From assembly GCF_001650875.1 (NCBI RefSeq), contig NZ_LXYI01000045.1:1-64000 (forward strand): a stretch of DNA of 64,000 nucleotides, in the 5' to 3' direction. This DNA is from Sulfitobacter sp. EhC04. GTDB lineage: Bacteria; Pseudomonadota; Alphaproteobacteria; Rhodobacterales; Rhodobacteraceae. Below are positions 27,370-35,084 of this stretch, piece by piece. The stretch's first letter is position 1. Each line of letters starts with the position of its first letter. A program made the position numbers and the translations under genes. The notes beneath the pieces are model-generated. The model saw only the letters and a program-made list of their open reading frames with translations, was not told the origin of the DNA and ran no database searches.

Positions 27370-27417
27370 TTACCGGCCCATGCGCGTGTGTCCTACAATG
27401 ACGACTAGTGCGGTCAT
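27370..27417 (-). CDS. ilvB leader peptide (transcription attenuation)
   Basis: 15 residues, MTALVVIVGHTRMGR, with five consecutive codons for Leu, Val, Val, Ile, Val. AAAGGAG lies nine bases before the ATG. It is followed by a GC-rich terminator with seven T residues and then ilvB 88 bases after the peptide stop. This is the classic arrangement in which low charged tRNA-Leu/Val/Ile stalls the ribosome and prevents terminator formation. It is too short to be found by ordinary gene calling. Confidence 0.85.
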   Translation of the reverse strand: MTALVVIVGHTRMGR

Positions 27418-27913
27418 GCCCTGAGGCTCCTTTAAGCGTGCGGAGACATTATGTTCGTCCGCCGGGAGCGTCAACAGACAAATATCCACATTCGTGTCGC
27501 CCGATGCCGATTTTGCGACATATTGTTGCGCCGCAATGCATTGCTGCGTAACTTTCGGTTGGAAATGCAATGCGCCAGCGTCATCCGGCCGCGGAGGTTT
27601 GCGGTTTCGTGACATCCCCGGTTCCGGTCCCGAATCTGGCTTGTAACAATTCGTTAGATTCGGGCTGCAAGCAACTGATTCGGCGCGGGAATTGCTGAAT
27701 TAACCCCCACCGCTCAGGAATTCATCACAGGCTTCTGTTTCATGGGGTGAAAACAGCTTTCGAATGCAACTTATACGGGAAATCATCCATCTTATGGACG
27801 TCAAGACAGAAGAAGGTGTTCCAAATTGCCGGTTGAGCGCTAAAGTGCGGTCATTCGCAACGATCCGTGGCCCCAAGGGCAACACGGGCATTCTATCCGG
27901 GAGGAAACTACCT
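27418..27913. other. intergenic region between the ilv leader and the TRAP operon
   Basis: About 500 bases between divergent units, holding both promoters. The plus-strand segment near 27747-27790 (CTTATACGGGAAATC) could belong to the TRAP promoter, and GGGAGG at 27899-27904 is the ribosome-binding site of the DctP gene. Frames continue through it in both directions but none has a convincing start or family match. I see no further gene. Confidence 0.4.
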
Positions 27914-29005
27914 ATGGACCGTCGTTCATTTCTGAAGACGTCTGCACTTGGCGGCACCGCCGCTGCAGCGACCACATTGGCCGCACCCGCCTATGCACAG
28001 GGCAAACGCACACTGACAATGGTGACCACATGGCCCCGCGGCCTTGCTGGTGTCTGGGATTCGGTCGAGCGTGTGGTGCAGAACGTCTCTGACATCACAG
28101 ACGGTCAGATCACCATCGACCCGAAAGGTGCGGGCGAACTCGTCGGCGCGTTCGAGGTGTTCGACGCTGTGACCTCTGGCCAGGCCGACATGTATCATGG
28201 CGCTGACTACTACTTTACCGGGCAGCACCCGGCGTTTGCCTATTTCACCGCTGTGCCCTTCGGCATGACCGCGCCGGAAATCATGACATGGTACTACGGT
28301 CAGGACGGCAAGGCGCTGCACCACGAGTTGGGCGAAGTCTTTGGCATCAAGTCGTTCATCGCGGGCCAGACCGGCGCGCAGGGTGGCGGCTGGTTCCGCA
28401 AGGAAATGAAGTCGGCTGCCGATTTCAACGGTCTGAAGTTCCGTATGCCGGGCCTTGGTGGTCAGGCGCTGTCCAAGCTGGGTGCCTCCGTTCAGGTTCT
28501 GCCGGGCGGTGAAATCTATCAGGCCCTGTCCACAGGCGCGCTGGATGGCACCGAATGGATCGGCCCCTGGTCCGACGAAAAGCTGGGTCTGCAGGAAGTC
28601 TGCGACTACTACTATCCTGCCGGTTTCCACGAGCCGGGTGCGGCATTGTCGGTCGCGACCAACCTCGATGTGTTCGAAGGCCTGACACCTGCGCAGCAAC
28701 GCGCCATCGAAGTGTCCTGTGCCGATGCGCACCAGCAGAACTATGCGCTGTTCATCGCCAACAACGGTCCGGCGCTGCAACGTCTGAAGTCCGGCGGCGC
28801 GCAGGTCCTGGAATTCTCGGATGACATCTGGGATGCCTTCGGCAAGGCCTCCGTCGAGGTTCTGAACGAGTTCACCAGTGACGACCTGTTCAAGAAAATT
28901 CACGAGTCGGCCCAGAAGTCGATGCGTGAAGCCGGCGAATGGCTGGCGGTGTCTGACAGCAAATACGCCACCGAGCGTAACCGCGTGCTGGCGGCGATGG
29001 AGTAA
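27914..29005 (+). CDS. TRAP transporter substrate-binding protein, DctP/TakP-like
   Basis: 363 residues. The N-terminus MDRRSFLKTSALGG carries a twin-arginine-like RRxFLK motif and a hydrophobic segment ending PAYA-QG, so Tat-type export is likely. The mature part has the DctP fold: GAGELVGAFEVFDAVTSGQAD, GGGWFRKEM and GALDGTEWIGPWSDEKLG, closely resembling TakP, which binds 2-oxo acids. It is the periplasmic receptor of the membrane genes that follow. The start has GGGAGG at 27899-27904; an intrinsic terminator follows the gene, so the receptor can be made in excess over the permeases. The ligand is uncertain. Confidence 0.92.
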   Translation: MDRRSFLKTSALGGTAAAATTLAAPAYAQGKRTLTMVTTWPRGLAGVWDSVERVVQNVSDITDGQITIDPKGAGELVGAFEVFDAVTSGQADMYHGADYYFTGQHPAFAYFTAVPFGMTAPEIMTWYYGQDGKALHHELGEVFGIKSFIAGQTGAQGGGWFRKEMKSAADFNGLKFRMPGLGGQALSKLGASVQVLPGGEIYQALSTGALDGTEWIGPWSDEKLGLQEVCDYYYPAGFHEPGAALSVATNLDVFEGLTPAQQRAIEVSCADAHQQNYALFIANNGPALQRLKSGGAQVLEFSDDIWDAFGKASVEVLNEFTSDDLFKKIHESAQKSMREAGEWLAVSDSKYATERNRVLAAME

Positions 29006-29011
29006 CCAGAT

Positions 29012-29036
29012 ACGGCCCCCGACACGGGGGCCGTTT
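29012..29036 (+). terminator. partial terminator between dctP and dctQ
   Basis: ACGGCCCCC/GGGGGCCGT stem with GACAC loop followed by TTTT. Read-through would give lower expression of the permease genes than of the receptor gene, a common TRAP arrangement. Confidence 0.8.
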
Positions 29037-29118
29037 TCCGGTGAGACTTGGCACGGGCGGCGACACCTCCAGGGGTGGCGCGGCCTGTGTTGGCGCAATC
29101 AAACGGGAGTCCGTCTAG

Positions 29119-30009
29119 ATGCTTGATGGCATATGGTGGTTCTTTTCCAACATCGCGATGGCGTTCTACAACTTCGGCTACGCCGTGACCCATCCGGGGC
29201 TCTGGCTGGACTGGAGCGACAAGACGGCGATCATGCGATTTGTCTATTACGGCGCGTCGATCGAATTGTTCTTTGTGATCTTCGACGTGCTGCTGATCCT
29301 CACGGTCATCTGCATGCTGCGACCCAAGCTCATGTGGGCCGTGGTGCGGGGCCTTGAAGGATTTGCAAACGGGCTTGGCCGGTTTTTTGCCTGGGCGGGG
29401 CTGATCATGGTGCTGCAACAGATCATCATCGTCTTCATGCAACGCATCTTTGCCCGGCCTGATATCGTCATCGGTTTTGGTGTGCCGCTGCAATTCGACA
29501 TCTCATGGTACGCGGAGGAGCTGAAGCTTTATAACGCGATGATCATTGTCTTCTGCGTGGCCTATACCTTTGTGCAGGGCGGGCACGTGCGGGTGGACCT
29601 GATCTATGCCGGCGTGAAATTCCGCACGAAAAAGATCCTCGACATGTTCGGCGCGATCTTTTTCATGATGCCTTTCGCTGTGCTTACATGGCTTTACGGC
29701 TGGTTCTTCATGTGGCGTCACCTGATCGTGCCTAATCCATCGGCCTCGGATTCGCTGGACCGGCTGGTCAACAAGGCCCGCGCGTTGCGCTGGAACGTGG
29801 AGACTACCGGGTTCAGCCCCAGCGGGTTCAACGGGTATTTCCTGTTCAAGGTCCTGCTGTGCCTGTTCTGCGCGATGGTCTTCCTGCAAGCGATTGCGGT
29901 GGCCTATCGGTCCTGGCGGGAACTACGTGAGGGCCCGGAAAGCGAAGGCCGCTATCTCGACCGCGACTCGCTCGGCGAGGGCGAAGAAGCCTATGAAGGC
30001 ACCCATTAA
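29119..30009 (+). CDS. TRAP transporter small permease, DctQ family, extended type
   Basis: 296 residues, longer than the usual 160-180. At least five hydrophobic segments: about 40-65, 87-110, 140-160, 180-205 and 240-265. The typical DctQ signature appears in the second half (AYTFVQGGHVRVDLIYAG, FRTKKILDMFGAIFF, LTWLYGWFFMW). The N-terminal extra helices match the TakQ-type long form. It works with DctM in the inner membrane as the Na+-dependent uptake complex. It lies 114 bases after dctP and 27 before dctM. Confidence 0.87.
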   Translation: MLDGIWWFFSNIAMAFYNFGYAVTHPGLWLDWSDKTAIMRFVYYGASIELFFVIFDVLLILTVICMLRPKLMWAVVRGLEGFANGLGRFFAWAGLIMVLQQIIIVFMQRIFARPDIVIGFGVPLQFDISWYAEELKLYNAMIIVFCVAYTFVQGGHVRVDLIYAGVKFRTKKILDMFGAIFFMMPFAVLTWLYGWFFMWRHLIVPNPSASDSLDRLVNKARALRWNVETTGFSPSGFNGYFLFKVLLCLFCAMVFLQAIAVAYRSWRELREGPESEGRYLDRDSLGEGEEAYEGTH

Positions 30010-30036
30010 TTTCGGCAAGTAATCAGGGGACATCCC

Positions 30037-32391
30037 ATGCTGTTTGGTCTGGACGGGGTCGAGGTTGGCCTGCTTATCGTTTTCATCTGTCTGTTCGGTG
30101 GCATCCTTTCGGGGTTTCCGGTGGCCTTTGCCATCGGCGGCGCGGGGATCATCTCTTTCGGGATCATCGCGGCGATGGACAGCGCCGGTCTGCTGATCCA
30201 CCAGGCCATCGACACCTCATCCGATGCCTATCGGGCGCTGGTCAATACAGGGGTCAAGAACGACGCGATATCCATCTTCCGATACCCTGACCTGCCGCGG
30301 GTGGCGCAGTCGGTCTTCCCGCAGGGCTGGGAAACCGCGCTGGACCGGAACGTTAGCTTTATCGTCAACCGGATGAACGAACGCGTGCTTGCGGGCCAGA
30401 GCATCGAGACACTGTTGGCGGTGCTGATGTTCGTTCTGATGGGCATCACCCTGGAACGCTCCAAGATCGCCAATGACCTGCTGACCACGATGGCGCGGGT
30501 GTTCGGGCCGCTGCCGGGCGGTCTGGCGGTGTCGATTGTGGTTGTGGGCGCGTTTCTTGCCGCCTCAACCGGGATTGTCGGGGCCACGGTTGTCACCATG
30601 GGTCTGCTGGCCCTGCCCACGATGCTGCGCAGCGGCTATTCGCCGGAACTGGCAACGGGGGTCATCGCGGCCTCCGGCACGTTGGGGCAGATCATTCCGC
30701 CCTCGATCGTGATTGTTCTGCTGGGGACGCTGGCGGGCGACCTTTATTCCGCCGCACAGGAGGCGCGGGCCACCGCTGCGGGCTGTAGCGACGCGCTGAC
30801 CTTCCTCGGTGAACCTGCGGTGGTTTCCGTGGGCACCCTGTTTCAGGCGGCCTTGTTGCCGGGCATTCTGCTGGCGTTGCTCTATGCGCTGTATGCCTTC
30901 TGCTACGCGCTGCTTAATCCCGAAAAGGCCCCGGCGGTCGAACTGGGCACAACCAGCAGCGAGGCAATCACCCGCCGCGAAGCCTTTACCTGGTTCATCG
31001 GCGCGCCTGCGTTGCTGATTGTCGGGACCATCCTGCTGGGTAACCTCGGCGGGGTTGGCAGCCAGTCGACGATTGTGTCCAGCTTCTCTGAATCCGGGGA
31101 TACCGCGAGCCTGCGGACCAATGTGGGACCGGACTGTCAGGCCGCGATGATCGACCTGCACGGGCAGGAAGAATGGGATCGCGCGGTGGCGCAACAGGCC
31201 GAGATCGACGCGGCAGGCGGTGTTCAAACCAGCGAGCGGCTGTCGACCGAAGCCCTTGCAGAAAAAACTGCGGCCAAGATTGCCGCCGCGGCCCCCATCG
31301 GGACCGGCGTGGCGATCATCGTTGTGCTGTTGGGTCTGGTGCTGAGCGCCGGACGGGGTGTGTCACCCTCTGCCGATGGCAGGCCGCTGATCCTCGGCGC
31401 AATCGGCCTGGTGCTGATGGTGCTGGTGGATATCCTTTTGATCGGGCCGGTGACCTCATCGGGGGTGATGGTGGTGCTGATGGCGCTGCCCTTTGCCCTG
31501 GCGATGTACGGGGTGGTCTATGCCACCAAGCTATGCGCCCGCAACGAGCTGATCCGGGTGGTGTTCCCGCCGCTGATGCTGATCGTTGCGGTGCTGGGGT
31601 CGATCCTGGGCGGGATCACCAACCCGACGCCGGCTGCGGCGTTGGGGGCGGGCGGTGCGATCATGCTGGCGGCCTATCGCAAGCTCAAGGACCAGGACCG
31701 CAGCCCCAAGATCATCATCTGGTCAACGCTGGCGATCATCATCTGCATCCTGGTCGGCGTGAATTTCGATTTGCGGATCAACCAGGACGGGGTGAGCTTT
31801 GAAAGCTGGGTCGCCTTCTTTGTGGCATACGGTGCCTATATCTATGCCGTGTTCGGGCTGCTGTTCGCTTGCTGGGTGCTATATACCTCTGGCGTGCTGA
31901 CGCCGGTGGTGCGGGAGACGGCCAAGGTCACCTCGATGGTCTTTACCATCCTGATCGGCTCGCAATTGCTGAACCTCGTGGTGATCAGCTTTGGCGGCGA
32001 ACATTACATTCAGCAATTCCTGCGGTCTTTCGACAACGAGCTTACGGTCTTCCTGCTTGTGATGCTGGTGTTGTTTATCCTGGGCTTCGTGCTCGACTTC
32101 CTTGAGATCATCTACATCGTCGTCCCCATCGTGGGGCCGGTGATCTATGGTGGCACCTTTGACCCCAAATGGGTGACGATCATGATCGCGGTGAACCTGC
32201 AGACCTCTTTCCTGACGCCGCCCTTCGGCTTTGCGCTGTTCTATCTGCGCGGGGTCGCCCCGGCGAGCGTCACGACGCAGCACATCTATCGTGGCATCGT
32301 GCCCTTCGTGCTGATCCAGGTGGCGGGGCTGGCGATCCTGTGGTTCTTCCCGGCGATTGTGACCATCGTACCGGAGCTGATGCCGAACTGA
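30037..32391 (+). CDS. TRAP transporter large permease, DctM family, with long insertion
   Basis: 784 residues against about 430 for standard DctM. The N-terminal half contains the DctM core (GFPVAFAIGGAG, VGATVVTMGLLALPTMLRSGYSPELATGVIAASGTLGQIIPPS). A large insertion between about residues 285 and 600 contains a hydrophilic segment (about 345-420) and additional helices, and the protein ends with the conserved DFLEIIYIVVPIVGPVIYGG and NLQTSFLTPPFGFALFYLRG. There is also a soluble segment at about 60-130. This is the TakM-like long form. It is the ion-coupled membrane channel of the TRAP system. Confidence 0.88.
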   Translation: MLFGLDGVEVGLLIVFICLFGGILSGFPVAFAIGGAGIISFGIIAAMDSAGLLIHQAIDTSSDAYRALVNTGVKNDAISIFRYPDLPRVAQSVFPQGWETALDRNVSFIVNRMNERVLAGQSIETLLAVLMFVLMGITLERSKIANDLLTTMARVFGPLPGGLAVSIVVVGAFLAASTGIVGATVVTMGLLALPTMLRSGYSPELATGVIAASGTLGQIIPPSIVIVLLGTLAGDLYSAAQEARATAAGCSDALTFLGEPAVVSVGTLFQAALLPGILLALLYALYAFCYALLNPEKAPAVELGTTSSEAITRREAFTWFIGAPALLIVGTILLGNLGGVGSQSTIVSSFSESGDTASLRTNVGPDCQAAMIDLHGQEEWDRAVAQQAEIDAAGGVQTSERLSTEALAEKTAAKIAAAAPIGTGVAIIVVLLGLVLSAGRGVSPSADGRPLILGAIGLVLMVLVDILLIGPVTSSGVMVVLMALPFALAMYGVVYATKLCARNELIRVVFPPLMLIVAVLGSILGGITNPTPAAALGAGGAIMLAAYRKLKDQDRSPKIIIWSTLAIIICILVGVNFDLRINQDGVSFESWVAFFVAYGAYIYAVFGLLFACWVLYTSGVLTPVVRETAKVTSMVFTILIGSQLLNLVVISFGGEHYIQQFLRSFDNELTVFLLVMLVLFILGFVLDFLEIIYIVVPIVGPVIYGGTFDPKWVTIMIAVNLQTSFLTPPFGFALFYLRGVAPASVTTQHIYRGIVPFVLIQVAGLAILWFFPAIVTIVPELMPN

Positions 32392-32427
32392 GGCGTCGCG
32401 CGACAGCGCAAGGTATTGGCCAAAGCA

Positions 32428-32450
32428 GAGGGCGCCCGATGGGCGCCCTC
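32428..32450 (+). terminator. hairpin after dctM
   Basis: GAGGGCGCCC/GGGCGCCCTC, perfect ten-pair stem with a three-base loop GAT, 36 bases after the dctM stop. No U-tract; a likely 3' end of the TRAP operon between convergent genes. Confidence 0.5.
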
Positions 32451-32497
32451 ATGCGATTCAGATGATACCGGAGGACTTCGCCCCAAATCAATATTTG

Positions 32498-32551
32498 CCG
32501 GGGAACTTTGTCCCCCGGACACCCTGAGTATTTTTGGCATAAAGAAGCGGG
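32498..32551. repeat. dispersed intergenic element, copy 2
   Basis: CCGGGGAACTTTGTCCCCCGG hairpin followed by ACACCCTGAGTATTT and TGGCATAAAGA, the same order as the copy after prfB at 19347-19404. It ends at the 3' side of the bpt gene, so it probably also forms its terminator on the minus strand. Confidence 0.65.
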
Positions 32552-32567
32552 AAGGCCCCTGCGCCTG

Positions 32568-33389
32568 TCAGCGGCGGTGGCGCGCCATGTCGGGCAGGGC
32601 GATATTGGCCACCTGTTCGGCAATCGGATCGTTGCTGAGCGGGTGTTGTTCCGGCTCAAAACTTTCGGGGTCGCGCAGTTTTTCCCAGCGACCGCCAAGG
32701 TAGATTTCCAGCCCGGAGAAGCGCGCCTTGTAGCCCATCTTGGGGCTGCCGGGGACCCAGTAGCCCAGATAGACATAGGGCAGGCCCGCCGCGCGGGCGA
32801 TCTCGATGTGATCGAGAATGATGTAATTGCCCAGCCCGTTGCGGGGCAGGTCGGGAGAGTAGAAGGAATAGACCATGCTGACCCCGTCGGCCAGCACATC
32901 GGTCAGGCAGACGCCGATCAACGCGCCGCTGTCGGGGTCGACATATTCGATCACCCGGCTGCGGATCGGCGTTTCCTCGATCATTGCGGCGAATTCGAAG
33001 ATGTCCATGTCCGCCATGCCGCCGTCCGCGTGACGGCTGTCGAGATAGCGGCGGAACAGGGCGTATTGGTCTTCTGTCGCCCAGGGCGAGGTCGCCCGGC
33101 GCACCAGATGCCGGTTGCGTTTCAGCGTGCGTTTCTGGCCCTTGGACGGTTTGAAGGCGGCCACGTCGATGCGCGCGGACAGGCAGGAGGCGCAATCGGC
33201 GCAGGAGGGCCGGTAGAGGACGTTCTGCGAGCGGCGAAACCCCTGCGCGGACAGGCTGTCATTCAGTTCTGTCGCGGCCTCACCCTGCAGGGCCGTGAAC
33301 AATTTCCGTTCCATCCGGTCCTCTAGATAGGGACAGGGTTGCGGCGCGGTCACATAGAACTGCGGTGTGAGCGGAAGAGTGTGGCGCAT
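32568..33389 (-). CDS. bpt: aspartate/glutamate leucyltransferase (Bpt, N-degron pathway)
   Basis: 273 residues. Bacterial arginyl/leucyl-transferases with ATE N and C domains. The N-terminal domain has the cysteine cluster Cys20 in QPCPY and [15 protein letters not shown]; the C-terminal GNAT-like domain contains [21 protein letters not shown] and [16 protein letters not shown]. Bpt attaches leucine to proteins with N-terminal Asp or Glu so that ClpS/ClpAP degrades them. It is a single-gene unit. Upstream lie an IR CCATTT-AATA-AAATGG (33444-33459) and tandem repeats. Confidence 0.93.
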   Translation of the reverse strand: MRHTLPLTPQFYVTAPQPCPYLEDRMERKLFTALQGEAATELNDSLSAQGFRRSQNVLYRPSCADCASCLSARIDVAAFKPSKGQKRTLKRNRHLVRRATSPWATEDQYALFRRYLDSRHADGGMADMDIFEFAAMIEETPIRSRVIEYVDPDSGALIGVCLTDVLADGVSMVYSFYSPDLPRNGLGNYIILDHIEIARAAGLPYVYLGYWVPGSPKMGYKARFSGLEIYLGGRWEKLRDPESFEPEQHPLSNDPIAEQVANIALPDMARHRR

Positions 33390-33466
33390 GGAGATCCTTT
33401 GGTTGACGAAATGATAACCGCCGTCCCGCCACGCGCCAAGGGGCCATTTAATAAAATGGTAAAGAG

Positions 33467-33500
33467 TTGCCCAGACAGATTTGCCCAGACAGATTTGCCC
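33467..33500. repeat. tandem 14-bp repeat upstream of bpt
   Basis: TTGCCCAGACAGAT occurs twice head to tail (33467-33480, 33481-33494), followed by a partial third unit TTGCCC. It lies in the 129-base gap between bpt and the RDD gene, near the stop of the RDD gene at 33519. Polymerase slippage or an operator array are both possible. Confidence 0.7.
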
Positions 33501-33518
33501 GGTCTTATTTACCCGGTC

Positions 33519-33944
33519 TCATGCGCGCCGGTTCAGCGGCACGCTTCCGATCAGCATATCGGTCAGCCCCTGCCGACGTGCGGAGGTGATCATGAGCACG
33601 ATCGAGATCAGTTGCAGCGGGGCCATAGCGACCGACACCGTATAGCCCATTGTGTGCAGGAAGGCGGTGCCGCCGTCAAAGCGCCGGTCCTGTCCGTCGC
33701 GCAGTTCCATTCCCACCAGGCGCATACCCCATGTGGCCGAGCCGCCTGCAAGGGTTGCCAGCCGGTAGAGAAACCCGATCACCAGAATCAGCGCGGGGAA
33801 AAAGAACACGCCGGTGAAGGCGGTGAACGGCAGCACCAGCAGGCACAGAACGACGATCAGGATAGAGTCCACCACCCAGGCGAAAAAGCGCTTTGCAAGG
33901 ATGCCGTCGTAGAATTCCGGCTGGTCGAAAGGGTCGGGTGTCAT
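33519..33944 (-). CDS. RDD family membrane protein
   Basis: 141 residues. RDD proteins have conserved Arg and two Asp: here a first helix FFAWVVDSILIVVLCLLVLPF with Asp, and MRLVGMELRD in the loop carrying the Arg. About three hydrophobic helices. Members include Na+/H+ antiporters in some species, but most are uncharacterised. The start at 33944 (MTPDPFDQP) has AGGA upstream; a longer TTG-initiated reading is weaker. It is the second gene after DUF2852, with two hairpins between them. Confidence 0.82.
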   Translation of the reverse strand: MTPDPFDQPEFYDGILAKRFFAWVVDSILIVVLCLLVLPFTAFTGVFFFPALILVIGFLYRLATLAGGSATWGMRLVGMELRDGQDRRFDGGTAFLHTMGYTVSVAMAPLQLISIVLMITSARRQGLTDMLIGSVPLNRRA

Positions 33945-33967
33945 TGCTGGTCCTATGGGGCGCAAAG

Positions 33968-34026
33968 GCCCCCGGCAGGGTCCGGGGGCGGTGGAAGAAT
34001 GGGGCGGCCCGGACAGGGGCCGCCCC
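33968..34026 (-). terminator. two GC-rich hairpins between DUF2852 and RDD genes
   Basis: Hairpin A GGGGCGGCCC/GGGCCGCCCC (34001-34026) directly follows the DUF2852 stop on the minus strand. Hairpin B GCCCCCGG/CCGGGGGC (33968-33989) is followed by CTTTGCG. Together they would terminate or attenuate transcription before the RDD gene. Confidence 0.6.
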
Positions 34027-34034
34027 GTGGTGTT

Positions 34035-34445
34035 TCAGGCCTCTGCCGGGCCATCACTGCGTTTGGCGCGCTCGTCCATGAACTGGTCGAACTCGGCCTT
34101 GTCCTTGGCTTCGCGCAGCCGCTCCAGGAAGGATTCGAAATTGGTCTGCTCTTCCTCAAGACGGCGCAGGGTGTCGGCCTTGTAGGCGTCGAATGCGGCG
34201 TTGCCGGTGTTGCGGGTGCTCATCATCGTGCGTTTGCTGCGCTTGGCGCAGGAGGGGCCGGAAAACATGCGTTTGCTCCAGATCATGTACATAAGAAGGG
34301 CGAGGCCGACAGGCCAGAAAAAGATGAAGCCAAGCACCATCGCGGCGATCCAGGCACCTTTGCCCTTGTCGTCCAGCCAACCCTCGGTCCGGGCGAACCA
34401 GTTCTGGCGGGTGCCGTAGCTAGAAGTATCGGTCATGGTCGTCAT
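34035..34445 (-). CDS. DUF2852 domain membrane-associated protein
   Basis: 136 residues. One or two hydrophobic helices at about 32-55 (AWIAAMVLGFIFFWPVGLAL) and a coiled-coil-like acidic/basic C-terminal part (TLRRLEEEQTNFESFLERL, then REAKDKAEFDQFMDERAK). It belongs to DUF2852, a family I know from alphaproteobacteria with no defined role. Two copies of the dyad TGTGAA-N5-TTTACA lie upstream, so expression is probably regulated. A second Met four codons in is an alternative start. Confidence 0.82.
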   Translation of the reverse strand: MTTMTDTSSYGTRQNWFARTEGWLDDKGKGAWIAAMVLGFIFFWPVGLALLMYMIWSKRMFSGPSCAKRSKRTMMSTRNTGNAAFDAYKADTLRRLEEEQTNFESFLERLREAKDKAEFDQFMDERAKRSDGPAEA

Positions 34446-34503
34446 GTGACAAGCCTTTCTGCGTGGTAAGGCCTGACTGCGGCCTCGGGATCAAAAGGTC
34501 TTA

Positions 34504-34578
34504 TGTGAATGCCTTTTACATCATCCAAGATGGGCATTGCCGCGATTCTTGCAAGGGTCTATGTGAATACTTTTTACA
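34504..34578. promoter_or_regulatory. duplicated dyad TGTGAA-N5-TTTACA upstream of the DUF2852 gene
   Basis: TGTGAATGCCTTTTACA (34504-34520) and TGTGAATACTTTTTACA (34562-34578), 58 bases apart, nearly identical and each an imperfect 6-bp dyad. The second overlaps the 3' end of the YbaK gene. Pairing of two copies suggests cooperative binding of a dimeric regulator. TGT-N11-ACA is one base short of the CrtJ/PpsR consensus (TGT-N12-ACA), so that regulator is doubtful. Confidence 0.5.
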
Positions 34579-35056
34579 TTTTCTCTGAAATTTGAGCGAA
34601 ATCAGCGAGTTGCGCGCCCGAAATTGCCATCATTTCCTGCGGTGTCAGGCGAAAAACGTGGTGCGGCGTGCCGGCTGCGGCCCAGATTTCTGCAAAATCC
34701 AGCAAGCGCCGGTCAAACCACATGCGGCAGGGATTGATATGGCCGACCGGGGAAACCCCGCCGATGGCAAAGCCGGTCTGCGCCCGGATCAGCGCGGCAT
34801 CGGCCTTGCCCAGGGGTTCTCCGGCCAGGGCGGTGGCGGCGGCCAGGTCAACCTGATTGCCCCCGGCGGTGATAAAGACCACCGCGTCGCCGGAGCTTTC
34901 GCCCCGCAATGCGATGGATTTTGCGATCTGGTCGATCTCGCAGCCCACGGCGGCGGCAGCATCGGCGGCGGTGCGGGCCAGGATGGTTTCGCGGATGTCG
35001 ACAGCAACACCGGCAGCATCCAGGGCGGCGCGGACTCGTTTCAGGCTCTTGCTCAT
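34574..35056 (-). CDS. YbaK/EbsC family aminoacyl-tRNA deacylase
   Basis: 160 residues, the usual YbaK/ProX length. The fold is visible with the conserved Lys in IDQIAKSIALRG and the loop AIGGVSPVGHINP (GGxSPxG motif) near residue 110. Family members hydrolyse misacylated tRNA such as Cys-tRNA(Pro) or Ala-tRNA(Pro); the subtype is not determinable. The start at 35056 is only 28 bases from the divergent glnE start, so the two promoters or leaders overlap. Its 3' end carries one of the TGTGAA-N5-TTTACA dyads. Confidence 0.85.
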   Translation of the reverse strand: MSKSLKRVRAALDAAGVAVDIRETILARTAADAAAAVGCEIDQIAKSIALRGESSGDAVVFITAGGNQVDLAAATALAGEPLGKADAALIRAQTGFAIGGVSPVGHINPCRMWFDRRLLDFAEIWAAAGTPHHVFRLTPQEMMAISGAQLADFAQISEKM

Positions 35057-35084
35057 GGCCGCAGACTGTCGCAAAGCTGGGGGC

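Noticed and set aside
34504..34578. CrtJ/PpsR operators
   Set aside because: Spacing is TGT-N11-ACA, one base short of the TGT-N12-ACA consensus, and no photosynthesis genes are in the window.
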